Assembly: GCA_022819745.1 (NCBI GenBank)
Contig: JAJEGS010000027.1
Coordinates: 1-64,000 of the forward strand
Origin: Candidatus Latescibacterota bacterium
Lineage (GTDB): Bacteria; Latescibacterota; UBA2968; UBA8231
DNA length: 64,000 nt
Direction of reading: 5' to 3'
Positions 50,997-59,410 of the stretch are shown one piece after another. Below the pieces are notes generated by a model that did not search any database, had not been told where the DNA came from, and saw only the letters and a program-made list of their open reading frames with translations. The translations under genes were made by a program, and so were the position numbers. The first letter of the stretch is position 1. Each line of letters begins with the position of its first letter.

Positions 50997-51515
50997 TTTT
51001 TTGTTTTGATGCGATATTATTCTCGCGTGTCGCCGTGAAGCGCGGAGCGTTTGGCTCCGCTGGTAAAGGACGAATTGGCCATGGTGGGAAACCCAATCTC
51101 AGAAAAGATGCTGCCGCCGGAAGTGCAGCTTTTGGCGGTGGCTGGGTTCTGTTGTCCGCGTAGAGATGCCGTTGGTCAATTTATGTAAGTCGTTATAAAA
51201 CAATGATTTACCCCCCCCCCCCCCCATCAAAATTCATCATAGAGCGTTAAGCTCTAAATCCCGTATTTCGCACCAAGAGCCGGATGATCGCTGGAATGAC
51301 GTTCCGCGATTTATTCGGTGTTGGGCTGGCCGCAGTCTGTGCGGCTCTGCCCTAGTCTCGCGTCCTAGCGGCTGGCCTTTGCCGCGCGGCATTGGTCTGT
51401 ACGCCAGAGTGCGCTCTGGAATCATTACCCTCTCACCTTCGACGCTCATTTCGGCCAACCGCTGGCTCCGTAGCCTCCGCAATAAGCCATCACTCTTAAC
51501 TCAAGGAGTTTTCTC
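50997..51515. other. Non-coding accessory stretch; possible structured RNA, poly-C tract
   Basis: No convincing gene. 51042-51060 is a 7-bp hairpin (GCGGAGC/GCTCCGC). 51090-51148 folds as AACCCA (51090-51095) with TGGGTT (51143-51148), enclosing GCTGCCGCC (51110-51118) with GGCGGTGGC (51134-51142). 51211-51225 is 15 consecutive C. 51240-51256 holds a short TAGAGC/GCTCTA hairpin. A minus-strand frame across 51237-51482 shows no family match and I treat it as chance. I recognise no known riboswitch. Confidence 0.45.
51211..51225. repeat. Homopolymeric C tract (15 bases)
   Basis: Fifteen consecutive C between AT-rich flanks, 290 bases upstream of a small lipoprotein gene and 496 upstream of a large secreted protein. 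Such tracts slip readily. Confidence 0.9.
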
Positions 51516-51722
51516 GTGAACCTATTCGCTTTTTTCTTTCTCCTCGCCTTGGCGGCCTGCTCAGACCAAGAAAATAACATATCCTCTAAGCCTTCTAGTA
51601 CGCCTTGTCCGGCATTATACCATATTGAAAAACAAGCCAGAATAGCAGAAAAGCTGTTCGATTTCGAGCCATGTGAAGCTGATCGCCTGACTAACTATTA
51701 TGAAGCAATGCAGGTGCAGTGA
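51516..51722 (+). CDS. Small lipoprotein, unknown function
   Basis: 68 residues from GTG 51516 with AAGGAG 8 bases before it. The signal ends FFLLALAACSDQ, a clear lipobox (Cys 15). The mature 53 residues have two further Cys (PCPAL, FEPCEAD) that could pair. The stop overlaps the next gene's ATG by one base (TGATG), so the two are translationally coupled and the lipoprotein probably serves the large secreted protein. Confidence 0.72.
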   Translation: MNLFAFFFLLALAACSDQENNISSKPSSTPCPALYHIEKQARIAEKLFDFEPCEADRLTNYYEAMQVQ

Positions 51723-54268
51723 TGAAGTCATTAATCAGCAGTCTTATCGGCTTCGTGTTAAGCGTTAGCGTCAACGCGGCACCCCTCATTGAGGGGCGGG
51801 TGCGGCTGGATTCAGGCGAATCGGTCGAGGCCGCTCAAGTGCGGATATTCGATATGACCGACCTGCGGCGCGGCGCGGTGGCGCAGGCGACCACTGATGC
51901 GACGGGGTATTTCGCGTTGCCGTTAGCGGCCCTGACGGGCCGGGCGTTGCCGCAGAGGTTCGCCTTGGGTCAGAATTATCCCAATCCGTTCAATCCTTCG
52001 ACGATCATTCCCTATCAACTAGCCGCAGCGGCCCCGGTGCGGCTGGAGGTGTTCAACCTGCTCGGGCAGCGCATTGCGACGTTGGTGGATGGGGAACGGC
52101 CGGCGGGCTTTCACACGGCGACGTGGCACGCGACGGATGCAGCGGGTCGTGCGGTAGGAGCGGGGGTGTATATCTACCGGATGACGGTGGCGGCGGAGAG
52201 CCAGACGGGTCGGATGGTGCTGGTTGACGGGCAGGCGGGTGTCTCGGCTGGCGGGACGGCTTCGGTTATGCCGGATGTGTCCGGCGTCGGCGAGCCTGCT
52301 GAGGGAGTGTATGGGTTGATCGTGTCGGGTGAGGGGTTGGTCCCCTATGCGGATCCGGCCTTTCGGGTTGAAGCAGGCATAGCCCCGGTGGAGTTAGTGG
52401 TGTCGGCGGGACAGCATTTGGCGGGCAAGGCCACGGACGACGATTGTGCCTTGTGCGGCCTGTTCGACGCGTTCGACAATCTGGATGCTCTGATTGTTTC
52501 CGCTTCGGTCAGCGATAACACCCCGACGCCGGGGTGGACCTTCACACTCAGGGCGAGGGTGCAAAACCAAGGGACTGATGAGTTCCAAAACCTCGTCCTG
52601 TCGTATTACCGCTCTCAGGATGCGACGATTTCCACGCAGGATATGCTCTTGGGCACCGACGAAGTGGGCAGTCTTGCCGCGTCTAGCACCAGTGGGGACG
52701 AGTCCATCAGCCTGACGGCCTCCTCTACTTCCGGCACCTATTACTACGGGGCGTGTGTAGCCAGCGTCAGCGACGAGGACGATACACCCTATTCCTGCTC
52801 GCCTGGCGTCCGTGTGACCGTCGCGGACGAGTCGGATCCGATATCCATCCCCGACGCCAATCTGCGGGCGGCGATTGCGGCGGCGCTGGGCAAGGCGAGA
52901 GGGGCGACGATTACCAAGGGTGACATGACGACCTTAACCATCTTGAATGCGGACGAGTCGGGCATCCGCAATTTGACCGGACTAGAGTTTGCCACCAACC
53001 TAACATGGCTGGGTTTTCACGCTAACAATATTTCGGATATCTCGGCGTTGCGGGGCTTGACCAACCTGACATGGCTGCAGCTTAAAGAAAACTTCCTGAG
53101 CGCATCCTCCATCAACGATCATATTCCCGCCTTGCAGGCCCGAGGGGTTACGGTAGAGTTTGATCCATGGTTTGATACAACGCCCGTGATTACAACCGAG
53201 AATCTTGTCGCGCAACATGACGGCATCGCACAATATGACGACCGGGTCGTCGTCATGGGCATTCCCGGTCGGCTCACAACGGATCCCATTGACTTTGACG
53301 CGCTGGCCCAAGTCTTCTTCGCCCACTACGAAGACGCCTTTGATTATCTGATGGTTTTTTCCAACCTCGCGGATATCCGAGATAACCAGCACTATGAGTA
53401 TTACGGCACACATATGGGAGTCCAAAACACCATTCAGGGTACGGGCAAGAGCCGGTATTCGCCTAACCAAACGGTCGGGTCGGCGGGCAAGCTGAACGCC
53501 ATCCTGCACTTCCCCTACAACTCGGCTCTCCTAGATGGGCCGTCCCTCCACGAAATTATGCACTCGTGGGCGAACTACGCGATTCCCACTGCGCTTTGGG
53601 CCCACTGGGGTTTCAGCAGTGCCAATGGCCAGTTGGGCGGATTCGATCGCGCCAATCTGGTTAATCACGGCGGCGGCCGGTATTCAGCGGGGGACTTTGG
53701 GACTGTTGCCAATGGAGGAAACAGCCTGCCGTACAGCCCGATAGAGCTGTATTTCGCCGGGTTGATTCCCCCCTCGGAAGTCCCGGATCTGTGGGTGGCT
53801 GAAGATGGGGAGTGGACGGATGATTGGGATGGTACTTTCACGGCCTCACAGGTTTCGACGTGGTCCATTGAACGCATTGTGGCCGAGCATGGGGCGCGAA
53901 TCCCAAACAGCCACCAGTCTCAGAAGGACTTCCGCGCCGCCTTGATCCTACTCATAGATTCAGAGCATCCGGCGCAGCAAGGCACGTTGGACGCGTTGAG
54001 TGCGGCGGTGCAGCAGTTCACTCATGCTGGCCGCGACGACGACGACAGCGGTTTCAATTTTTGGGAAGCCACCGGCGGTCGAGCGACGCTGACGATGGAT
54101 GGGTTGTCGGCGTACCGCAGGTCGGGCAGGGCGAGCAAGCCAGTGGTATCGTATCGCATTGTCGAGCCGGTCGCGAACCAAGACGGGCATATCGGCTGTG
54201 TGCCGATGGGTGATGCGACCGAAGTGGGCAAGTGGATGGTCGCTCCATCTGACAAAGGCAAACGGTAA
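51722..54268 (+). CDS. Secreted multidomain protein: FlgD/T9SS-tail-like module, CARDB-like, LRR, HExxH metallopeptidase-like domain
   Basis: 848 residues. Signal peptide 1-20; a carboxypeptidase-regulatory-like strand region; at about 75-170 a module LPQRFALGQNYPNPFNPSTI, LEVFNLLGQRIATLVDG and GAGVYIYRMTV, which normally closes secreted FCB proteins but is near the N-terminus here. A CARDB-like domain follows (about 255-370, VSDNTPTPGWTFTLRARVQN), then leucine-rich repeats (about 375-470, LTGLEFATNLTWLGFHANNI, LTNLTWLQLKENF). The rest contains LHEIMHSWANYA (HEIMH near 609), a zinc-metallopeptidase motif. I chose ATG 51722 over the GTG at 51719. Confidence 0.82.
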   Translation: MKSLISSLIGFVLSVSVNAAPLIEGRVRLDSGESVEAAQVRIFDMTDLRRGAVAQATTDATGYFALPLAALTGRALPQRFALGQNYPNPFNPSTIIPYQLAAAAPVRLEVFNLLGQRIATLVDGERPAGFHTATWHATDAAGRAVGAGVYIYRMTVAAESQTGRMVLVDGQAGVSAGGTASVMPDVSGVGEPAEGVYGLIVSGEGLVPYADPAFRVEAGIAPVELVVSAGQHLAGKATDDDCALCGLFDAFDNLDALIVSASVSDNTPTPGWTFTLRARVQNQGTDEFQNLVLSYYRSQDATISTQDMLLGTDEVGSLAASSTSGDESISLTASSTSGTYYYGACVASVSDEDDTPYSCSPGVRVTVADESDPISIPDANLRAAIAAALGKARGATITKGDMTTLTILNADESGIRNLTGLEFATNLTWLGFHANNISDISALRGLTNLTWLQLKENFLSASSINDHIPALQARGVTVEFDPWFDTTPVITTENLVAQHDGIAQYDDRVVVMGIPGRLTTDPIDFDALAQVFFAHYEDAFDYLMVFSNLADIRDNQHYEYYGTHMGVQNTIQGTGKSRYSPNQTVGSAGKLNAILHFPYNSALLDGPSLHEIMHSWANYAIPTALWAHWGFSSANGQLGGFDRANLVNHGGGRYSAGDFGTVANGGNSLPYSPIELYFAGLIPPSEVPDLWVAEDGEWTDDWDGTFTASQVSTWSIERIVAEHGARIPNSHQSQKDFRAALILLIDSEHPAQQGTLDALSAAVQQFTHAGRDDDDSGFNFWEATGGRATLTMDGLSAYRRSGRASKPVVSYRIVEPVANQDGHIGCVPMGDATEVGKWMVAPSDKGKR

Positions 54269-54321
54269 CGCTGCTTGAGCACCCGTCTGTATCTCAACGG
54301 GTATCTCGCGCTGGCCGGATT

Positions 54322-54435
54322 GAGCTGCCCACCAAGCCGGGATTGGGATTTGACCTGATCGAGTCTGAGGTGGAAAAGACGCAGGAGTTTCGCTAGATGC
54401 TGGACAACCTCGCCATCGTCGCCGAGGACTTATAA
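54322..54435 (+). pseudogene. Chimeric remnant: dgoD 3' end fused to zincin interior
   Basis: 54322-54381 reads ELPTKPGLGFDLIESEVEKT, matching the C-terminus of the galactonate dehydratase-like gene at 49796-50935 (LPTKPGLGFELIESEVEKT). It then continues as EFR-stop-MLDNLAIVAEDL, matching EFRQVLDNLAIVVEDW of the intact zincin at 55051, with its CAG codon changed to TAG (54394-54396). The two parts are joined without the intervening dgoD tail and zincin start, so a deletion fused the two genes before the remnant decayed. Confidence 0.8.
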
Positions 54436-54441
54436 CAACCA

Positions 54442-54521
54442 AAGGCAGCGTACCATCAGTTCCTAATTCCAAAGGCCGCCGGATTCCAACCCCGGCGGCC
54501 TTTGTGTTGGTACGCTGCCTT
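54442..54521. repeat. Nested inverted repeats, MITE-like or double terminator
   Basis: Outer arms: 14-bp perfect inverted repeat (AAGGCAGCGTACCA at 54442-54455, complement at 54508-54521). Inner arms: 12-bp perfect repeat (AAAGGCCGCCGG at 54471-54482, complement at 54492-54503) with a 9-base loop and T on its 3' side. The inner one can act as a terminator for the upstream secreted-protein operon; the outer one is larger than a terminator needs. Confidence 0.7.
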
Positions 54522-54557
54522 GACATGCCGGTGCGTATCGCGGAACGTTGGTAGGGT

Positions 54558-55017
54558 ATGGCCGACTTTGATATTGTTTCCAAGTATTTGATGCAGCACT
54601 ATCCCGCCGATTTCGCCCACTTTGCCCTCGGTCGCGACGAAAGCCGATTGTCTCGCCGGTATGTCGCTGCTGAGCGGGTTGGTGTATGCGCGAGAAACCG
54701 TTTCTGCCATTTTCTTCAAGGAGGGCCTAATGGATATTATCCGCGAATCACCCGTTGCCCAATACCTGACCCAACAAGGCATTGAGCAAGGCATTGAGCA
54801 AGGCATTGAGCAAGGCATTGAGCAAGGGGGCCGAGAACGCGCCATTGAAGATCTGCTCGACGTGCTGGAGATTCGCTTTGCGCTTGGCGCGGCGGAACCG
54901 TTGGCCGCTCGCATACGGGACATTGAGGATTTGCAGCGTCTCAAGCAGTTGCATCGGGCGGCGATCCAAGTAGAAAGTCTGGAGGCATTTCAGTCCCTTC
55001 TAGACGCCGACGAGTAG
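54558..55017 (+). pseudogene. Rpn/DUF4351-type recombination-promoting nuclease gene, internally deleted and frameshifted
   Basis: The first 28 codons (MADFDIVSKYLMQHYPADFA, HFALGRDE) match the start of Rpn-like proteins. The frame then shifts near 54640 and continues with the C-terminal part: LAGMSLLSGLVYARETVSAI, SPVAQYLTQQ, four GIEQ repeats, and RERAIEDLLDVLEIRFALGA, ending ESLEAFQSLLDADE at 55017. The catalytic middle (PD-(D/E)XK, usually about 150 residues) is missing. Such genes are mobile-element associated. Confidence 0.72.
54781..54828 (+). repeat. 12-bp tandem repeat (four units) in the Rpn-type remnant
   Basis: Four near-identical copies of ATTGAGCAAGGC, coding for GIEQ, in frame with the remnant. 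The unit is typical of slippage in this family's linker. Confidence 0.92.
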
Positions 55018-55050
55018 AGCCCTCTCATCAATTATTCCGCGCAACCAGCC

Positions 55051-55419
55051 GTGCGTCGCCGTGCATTTGAAAAACTGGTGGAAAAGGCCCTCCTGCGCCT
55101 GCCGGAGGAGTTCCGTCAGGTGCTGGACAACCTAGCCATTGTCGTTGAGGATTGGCCCGACCCCGAACTGGTCGCGGAAATAACCGGCGATCCAGAAGAA
55201 GTGCTCTACGGGCTTTTCACAGGCACGCCCCTGCCCGAGCGCCGCCTCGAAGACAGCGGCGACCTGCCGCCGATAATCGCGCTCTATCAGGGGCCTTTGG
55301 AGGAGGACTTCCCCGATCGGGGCGAGTTGGCGCGGGAGGTGGAGACCACCTTGGTACACGAGCTAGCGCACTTTATGGGCTTTGACGAAGACGCAGTTAG
55401 AAAATACGGCTATGAATAG
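55051..55419 (+). CDS. Small zincin metallopeptidase family protein
   Basis: 122 residues from GTG 55051. The C-terminal zinc motif VHELAHFMGFDEDAVRK (HExxH near 109) defines the small bacterial zincin-like family (PF06262). The opening MRRRAFEKLVEKALLRLPEE is typical. Most members are short cytosolic proteins of unknown function. Two decayed relatives are found nearby (50943-50996 and 54382-54435). Its stop lies inside the start region of the ankyrin gene (overlap 55412-55419). Confidence 0.87.
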   Translation: MRRRAFEKLVEKALLRLPEEFRQVLDNLAIVVEDWPDPELVAEITGDPEEVLYGLFTGTPLPERRLEDSGDLPPIIALYQGPLEEDFPDRGELAREVETTLVHELAHFMGFDEDAVRKYGYE

Positions 55420-56359
55420 CCCGGATTTGCAAAAGGCCCTCGACGAGCGCGATTTAGACGCCTTGGCGACTCTGCTGCGCCAGCACCCGCACTTGGTGTA
55501 CCACCGCGTCGAATGCGCGAACGGGCAGAGCTATACCCCCTTGCAGTACGCCGACCGTATCGCCGCTAGCTTGGACGCCATGCGTCTGTTGGTCGAATTC
55601 GGTGCCGAGCTGAGCGAATTGAACGGAGCGCTCTTTGGGTGTTGTGAGAACCACAATCTAGAGCACATGCAGCGTCTATTGGAACTCGGAGTCCACTCCG
55701 ACGACGCGTACAACGAAGGTTGGGACTGCCGCGTCCTCTACGGGCTTTTGCAGACGTACCTCCGTTCACCTCCCGCCCATCTGCACGCCTGTGTCGAAGC
55801 GCTCATCGAAGCAGGGGCTACCTTTGAGGACGGGCCGACGATGGATATACACCGAGGACGGCTCGACCAGTTGGAGCAGCGCCTCGATCGCTGTCCCGAC
55901 TTGGTCAAGGCACGCTTCTCGCTCGACTACGGCGACCATCTCACGCTGCGAGGCGTCACCCTCCTACATGTGGCGGTCGAATATCACGAGTTGGATGCCG
56001 TGCGTCTGCTGCTGAGGCGCGGTGCCAATTTGGATGCCCGCGCCGAGATCGGTCGCAACGGCGTGGGCGGTCAGACGCCCCTCTTCCACGCCATTGGTGC
56101 CAATCAGGGAACGGGCTGGGAGACCTTTGAGTACCTGTTGAACAAAGGAGCGGACTTGACGGTTAGAGCACGCATCCAGCGCAATCCAGCGGCTGACGAC
56201 AAGGTGATGGACTGCATTCACAAGGGGCAGGACCACTTTTTCCCCGCAGTCGAAGAACTCACGCCACTCGGCTATGCCCTGCGCCACGAATCCAGCCCGA
56301 CTTGGCGCGCCACCCCGCGCGAAGTGGCCCGGCTGCGGGCACTAAATGCTCCGGCGTAA
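55412..56359 (+). CDS. Ankyrin-repeat protein
   Basis: 315 residues from ATG 55412, overlapping the zincin stop by eight bases, so the two are co-translated. Ankyrin-like units: LDALATLLRQHPHLVYHR, TPLQYADRIAASLDAMRLLV, HNLEHMQRLLELGVHS, LLHVAVEYHELDAVRLLLRR and TPLFHAIGANQGTGWETFEY. No signal peptide, so cytosolic. Ankyrin proteins bind partners; nothing shows which. Similar proteins are common in symbiont and environmental genomes. Confidence 0.85.
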   Translation: MNSPDLQKALDERDLDALATLLRQHPHLVYHRVECANGQSYTPLQYADRIAASLDAMRLLVEFGAELSELNGALFGCCENHNLEHMQRLLELGVHSDDAYNEGWDCRVLYGLLQTYLRSPPAHLHACVEALIEAGATFEDGPTMDIHRGRLDQLEQRLDRCPDLVKARFSLDYGDHLTLRGVTLLHVAVEYHELDAVRLLLRRGANLDARAEIGRNGVGGQTPLFHAIGANQGTGWETFEYLLNKGADLTVRARIQRNPAADDKVMDCIHKGQDHFFPAVEELTPLGYALRHESSPTWRATPREVARLRALNAPA

Positions 56360-56410
56360 TCTCGCCGCCTTGGGCAGTTGCTCCTATCGGCGATATGGTT
56401 TAATTTTTTA

Positions 56411-56445
56411 GCCTCTTTCACTTAGGTGTAGAGGCCCTCTTTTTA
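56411..56445 (+). terminator. Probable terminator after the ankyrin gene
   Basis: GCCTCT (56411-56416) pairs with AGAGGC (56430-56435), with an inner CAC/GTG pair, followed by CCTCTTTTT. Moderately strong; 52 bases after the ankyrin stop. Confidence 0.6.
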
Positions 56446-56462
56446 TCATTGAGAAGGCGAGA

Positions 56463-56539
56463 ATCGCCCCTATGTGGGGGTGTGGATTGAAACCTTCCTA
56501 CCAAAAGGTCGCCCCCTGCGTGTGGGCGTGGATTGAAAT
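56463..56539 (+). CRISPR. Two-repeat CRISPR remnant, type I-C-like repeats, shortened spacer
   Basis: Repeat 1 (56463-56493, 31 bases) and repeat 2 (56508-56539, 32 bases) share the GTGGATTGAAA(C/T) 3' end and GTCGCCCC 5' end of type I-C (Dvulg) repeats; they differ at about six places and repeat 1 lacks one C. Only 14 bases (56494-56507) separate them, against about 33-37 in working I-C arrays. No cas gene or leader is present. Repeat 2 ends 4 bases before the frdA start codon. Confidence 0.68.
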
Positions 56540-56543
56540 AAAC

Positions 56544-58253
56544 GTGAATGTACCTAACCACGACATACTGATCGTAGGCGGCGGCGGTGCGGGTCTGCGG
56601 GCGGCGATTGCGGCCGTCGAGCTCGATCCGAACCTCAGCGTCGGCTTGGTGTCCAAAGTGTACCCCATGCGCAGCCACACGGTGTCAGCCGAGGGCGGCT
56701 CCGCGGCGGTGATACGCGACGATGACAGCTTCGACGGCCATGCCTTCGACACCATCAAGGGCAGCGACTTTCTCGCCGATCAAGACGTAGTCGAAGTCTT
56801 CGTCAAGGAGGCCCGCGACGAGTTGATTCAATTGGAGCATTGGGGCTGCCCTTGGAGCCGCGACGACGACGGCCGGATCAGCGTGCGCGCCTTCGGCGGC
56901 ATGTCGGTCAAGCGCACCCTGTACGCGGCCGACAAGACCGGCTTCCACATGCTGCACGCCCTGTTCCAAACCTCGCTCAAATACGACCGCATCCATCGCT
57001 ACGACGAGTGGTTTGGGACGCGGCTGCTGCTCGACGACAACGGCGCGGCCTGCGGCGTGGCAGCGATCAACGTGCGCTCCGGTGCCATGCAGGCGATTCC
57101 CGCCAAGGCCGTTATCATCTGCACGGGCGGTGGCGGGCGCATTTTTCCCTTTACGACCAACGCCGCCATCAAGACCGGCGACGGCATGTCCATGGCCTAC
57201 CGAGCGGGCTGCCCACTCAAGGACATGGAATTTGTCCAGTACCATCCCACTGGGCTGCCGGGCACGGGCATCCTGATGACCGAGGCATCGCGCGGCGAGG
57301 GCGGCTACCTGATCAACAACAAGGGCGACCGCTACCTCAGCGAGTACCTGCCCGACAAGATGGAGTTAGGCCCGCGCGACATGGTTTCGCGGGCGTTTGT
57401 CCACGAGGAGCGCGCCGATCGGGTCTTTTCCGGTCCGTACGGCACGTATGTCCATCTCGATTTGCGGCACTTGGGCGAAAAGAAAATCGACGAGCGCATC
57501 CCCTTCGTGCGCGAGCTGACCAAAAACTACGTGGGCATCGATCCCGTGTACGAGCCGGTGCCCGTGCGCCCGGTGGTCCACTACATGATGGGCGGCATTC
57601 ACACCGACATTACTACGGCGACGCCGATTCCGGGCTTGTACGCGGCCGGGGAAACGGCCTGTGTCACCATCAACGGAGCCAATCGCCTCGGCTCCAACTC
57701 GCTGTCCGAGCTTTTGGTATTTGGCGCGCGGGCCGGCCAGTATGCCGCCGAGTACGCCGCGGAGGTCAATTCACCGTCGTACAACAGCTTGGAGAAGATG
57801 GCTGCCGACGAGTGGCAGCGGATTGAACAGGCATTTTTCAAAAACGAAGGCAGCGAGCGCATTGCCGACATTCGCACGGATCTGCAGAAGACGATGGAGC
57901 AAGGGGCGGGCATCTACCGCGAACAGGAGAGCCTAGAAGCGACCTGCGCCGAACTGCCCAAGCTCAAGGAACGCTACACTCGCGTCCAAGTTGACGACAG
58001 CTCGTCGGTTTTTAACACCGACCTGACTGCTGCGTTGGAGCTGGGCTCGCTGCTCGACGTGGCCGAGACGGTGGCCCATTCGGCGCTGTTGCGCCGTGAG
58101 TCGCGCGGCTCGCATTCGCGCATGGACTACGAGGAGCGCGACGACGAAAATTTCCTCTGCCACTCCTTGGCGTATCGCACCGATGACGCGCCGCGCGTTG
58201 AATACCAAGACGTCGTCATTACCCGCTGGCAGCCCCAAGAGCGCACCTACTGA
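56544..58253 (+). CDS. frdA: Fumarate reductase/succinate dehydrogenase flavoprotein subunit
   Basis: 569 residues from GTG 56544. The FAD fold [20 protein letters not shown] and the flavinylation site [17 protein letters not shown] (His near 40) are followed by [61 protein letters not shown] and [10 protein letters not shown] (active-site His/Arg region), then [16 protein letters not shown]. The [13 protein letters not shown] and PWSR motifs match FrdA of quinol:fumarate reductase. No ribosome site is visible before GTG 56544; a CRISPR-like repeat occupies its place. First gene of frdABCD. Confidence 0.95.
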   Translation: MNVPNHDILIVGGGGAGLRAAIAAVELDPNLSVGLVSKVYPMRSHTVSAEGGSAAVIRDDDSFDGHAFDTIKGSDFLADQDVVEVFVKEARDELIQLEHWGCPWSRDDDGRISVRAFGGMSVKRTLYAADKTGFHMLHALFQTSLKYDRIHRYDEWFGTRLLLDDNGAACGVAAINVRSGAMQAIPAKAVIICTGGGGRIFPFTTNAAIKTGDGMSMAYRAGCPLKDMEFVQYHPTGLPGTGILMTEASRGEGGYLINNKGDRYLSEYLPDKMELGPRDMVSRAFVHEERADRVFSGPYGTYVHLDLRHLGEKKIDERIPFVRELTKNYVGIDPVYEPVPVRPVVHYMMGGIHTDITTATPIPGLYAAGETACVTINGANRLGSNSLSELLVFGARAGQYAAEYAAEVNSPSYNSLEKMAADEWQRIEQAFFKNEGSERIADIRTDLQKTMEQGAGIYREQESLEATCAELPKLKERYTRVQVDDSSSVFNTDLTAALELGSLLDVAETVAHSALLRRESRGSHSRMDYEERDDENFLCHSLAYRTDDAPRVEYQDVVITRWQPQERTY

Positions 58254-58266
58254 TTGACGAGGAGCT

Positions 58267-59013
58267 ATGAGCGACAAGACCATTGGCATTCGGGTGACCC
58301 GCTTTCGACCTGAGCAGGAGGACGCACCCACCGAGCAGGTTTACGAGGTTCCCTATCAGGAGGACTGGGTCGTCCTCGACGCGCTCAACTACATCAAAGA
58401 CCACATTGACGGTACGCTCTCGTACCGTTGGTCGTGCCGCATGGGCGTGTGCGGCTCCTGCGGCATGATGGTCAACGGCGAACCTAAGTTGACCTGCGCG
58501 GCTTTTCTCAAGGACTACTACCCGAATGAACTAGTGGTCCAGCCCCTCGCCCACTTCCCAATCGTCCGCGATTTGGTCGTCGATATAGACGATTTTATGG
58601 ACAAGCTTAAGGCGGTCCAGCCGTGGATCATTCGCGAGGAAGAAAAGCCGGTCGCCGAAGGCGAGTACTTGCAATCGCCTGCGGAACTAAAGGAGTTCAA
58701 GCAGTTCAGCCAGTGCATCAACTGTCTGCTGTGCTACGCTGCTTGTCCCGTCTATGGGCTGGAAGACGTCTTCGTCGGCCCAGCGGCCCTCGCGCTTTCC
58801 TACCGCTACAACCTCGACTCGCGCGACGAAGGCCATGCCCAGCGCACGGTAGTAGCCGCTAGCAGTGAGGGCATCTGGGAATGCACCTTTATCGGGGAGT
58901 GCTCGGTGGTCTGTCCCAAGGACGTGGACCCAGCCGCGGCCATCCAGCGCACCAAGGTCGAGACCACGACCAACTGGTTCAAATCCTTTCTCATGCCTTG
59001 GGGGAACAAATGA
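58267..59013 (+). CDS. frdB: Fumarate reductase iron-sulfur subunit
   Basis: 248 residues, GAGGAG before the ATG. The N-terminal ferredoxin domain binds [2Fe-2S] through [18 protein letters not shown] and the later LTCAAF; the C-terminal domain binds [4Fe-4S] and [3Fe-4S] through [15 protein letters not shown] and [17 protein letters not shown]. All expected Cys are present. Transfers electrons between the flavin subunit and the quinol in the membrane. Its stop overlaps the frdC start by four bases (ATGA). Confidence 0.96.
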   Translation: MSDKTIGIRVTRFRPEQEDAPTEQVYEVPYQEDWVVLDALNYIKDHIDGTLSYRWSCRMGVCGSCGMMVNGEPKLTCAAFLKDYYPNELVVQPLAHFPIVRDLVVDIDDFMDKLKAVQPWIIREEEKPVAEGEYLQSPAELKEFKQFSQCINCLLCYAACPVYGLEDVFVGPAALALSYRYNLDSRDEGHAQRTVVAASSEGIWECTFIGECSVVCPKDVDPAAAIQRTKVETTTNWFKSFLMPWGNK

Positions 59014-59408
59014 GCCAGTCGTACGAAACCTACAAGCCAAAGCTGTCGCCGACTTGGTGGCTGAAGAGCCGCAACTACTTCCTGTTTATGATGCGCGAAT
59101 TGAGCAGCGTCTTCGTCGCTGTCTTCGTCATCCTCTTCCTCTACCAGCTCTTTGCGCTGGCCGAGGGGCCGGAGGCGTATAAGGATTGCCGCGATTTACT
59201 GACGACGCCGGCGTTTGTGGCTTTTTACGCGGTGGCGTTTGTCTTTGCGCTCTACCACACGATCACTTGGCTGGGGGTAATGGGCCGGGTCCAGGTCGTG
59301 CGGATGGGCGCGTTTACCGTGCCGCCTAAGTTGGTAACGGCGGGTGCTTTCGTCGGGTTTTTCTTCGTATCGGCGGTCGTCGGCTACATTTTCCTGTACG
59401 TGCTATAG
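59010..59408 (+). CDS. frdC: Fumarate reductase membrane anchor subunit C
   Basis: 132 residues, near the 131 of E. coli FrdC, with three membrane spans and the [20 protein letters not shown] opening conserved in the family. ATG 59010 overlaps the frdB stop. Holds the catalytic dimer to the membrane and helps form the quinone site. Two bases separate it from frdD. Confidence 0.9.
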   Translation: MSQSYETYKPKLSPTWWLKSRNYFLFMMRELSSVFVAVFVILFLYQLFALAEGPEAYKDCRDLLTTPAFVAFYAVAFVFALYHTITWLGVMGRVQVVRMGAFTVPPKLVTAGAFVGFFFVSAVVGYIFLYVL

Positions 59409-59410
59409 CC

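Noticed and set aside
51029..51160. Cobalamin or c-di-GMP riboswitch
   Set aside because: GGTGGGAAACCC looked suggestive, but the conserved cores and pairings of either class are not present.
51237..51482. 81-codon minus-strand frame
   Set aside because: No ribosome site or family match, and it sits among non-coding scraps; more likely chance.
56840..57826. 328-codon frame inside frdA on the same strand
   Set aside because: Out-of-frame shadow; it reads as Arg/Gly/Pro-rich sequence without a domain.
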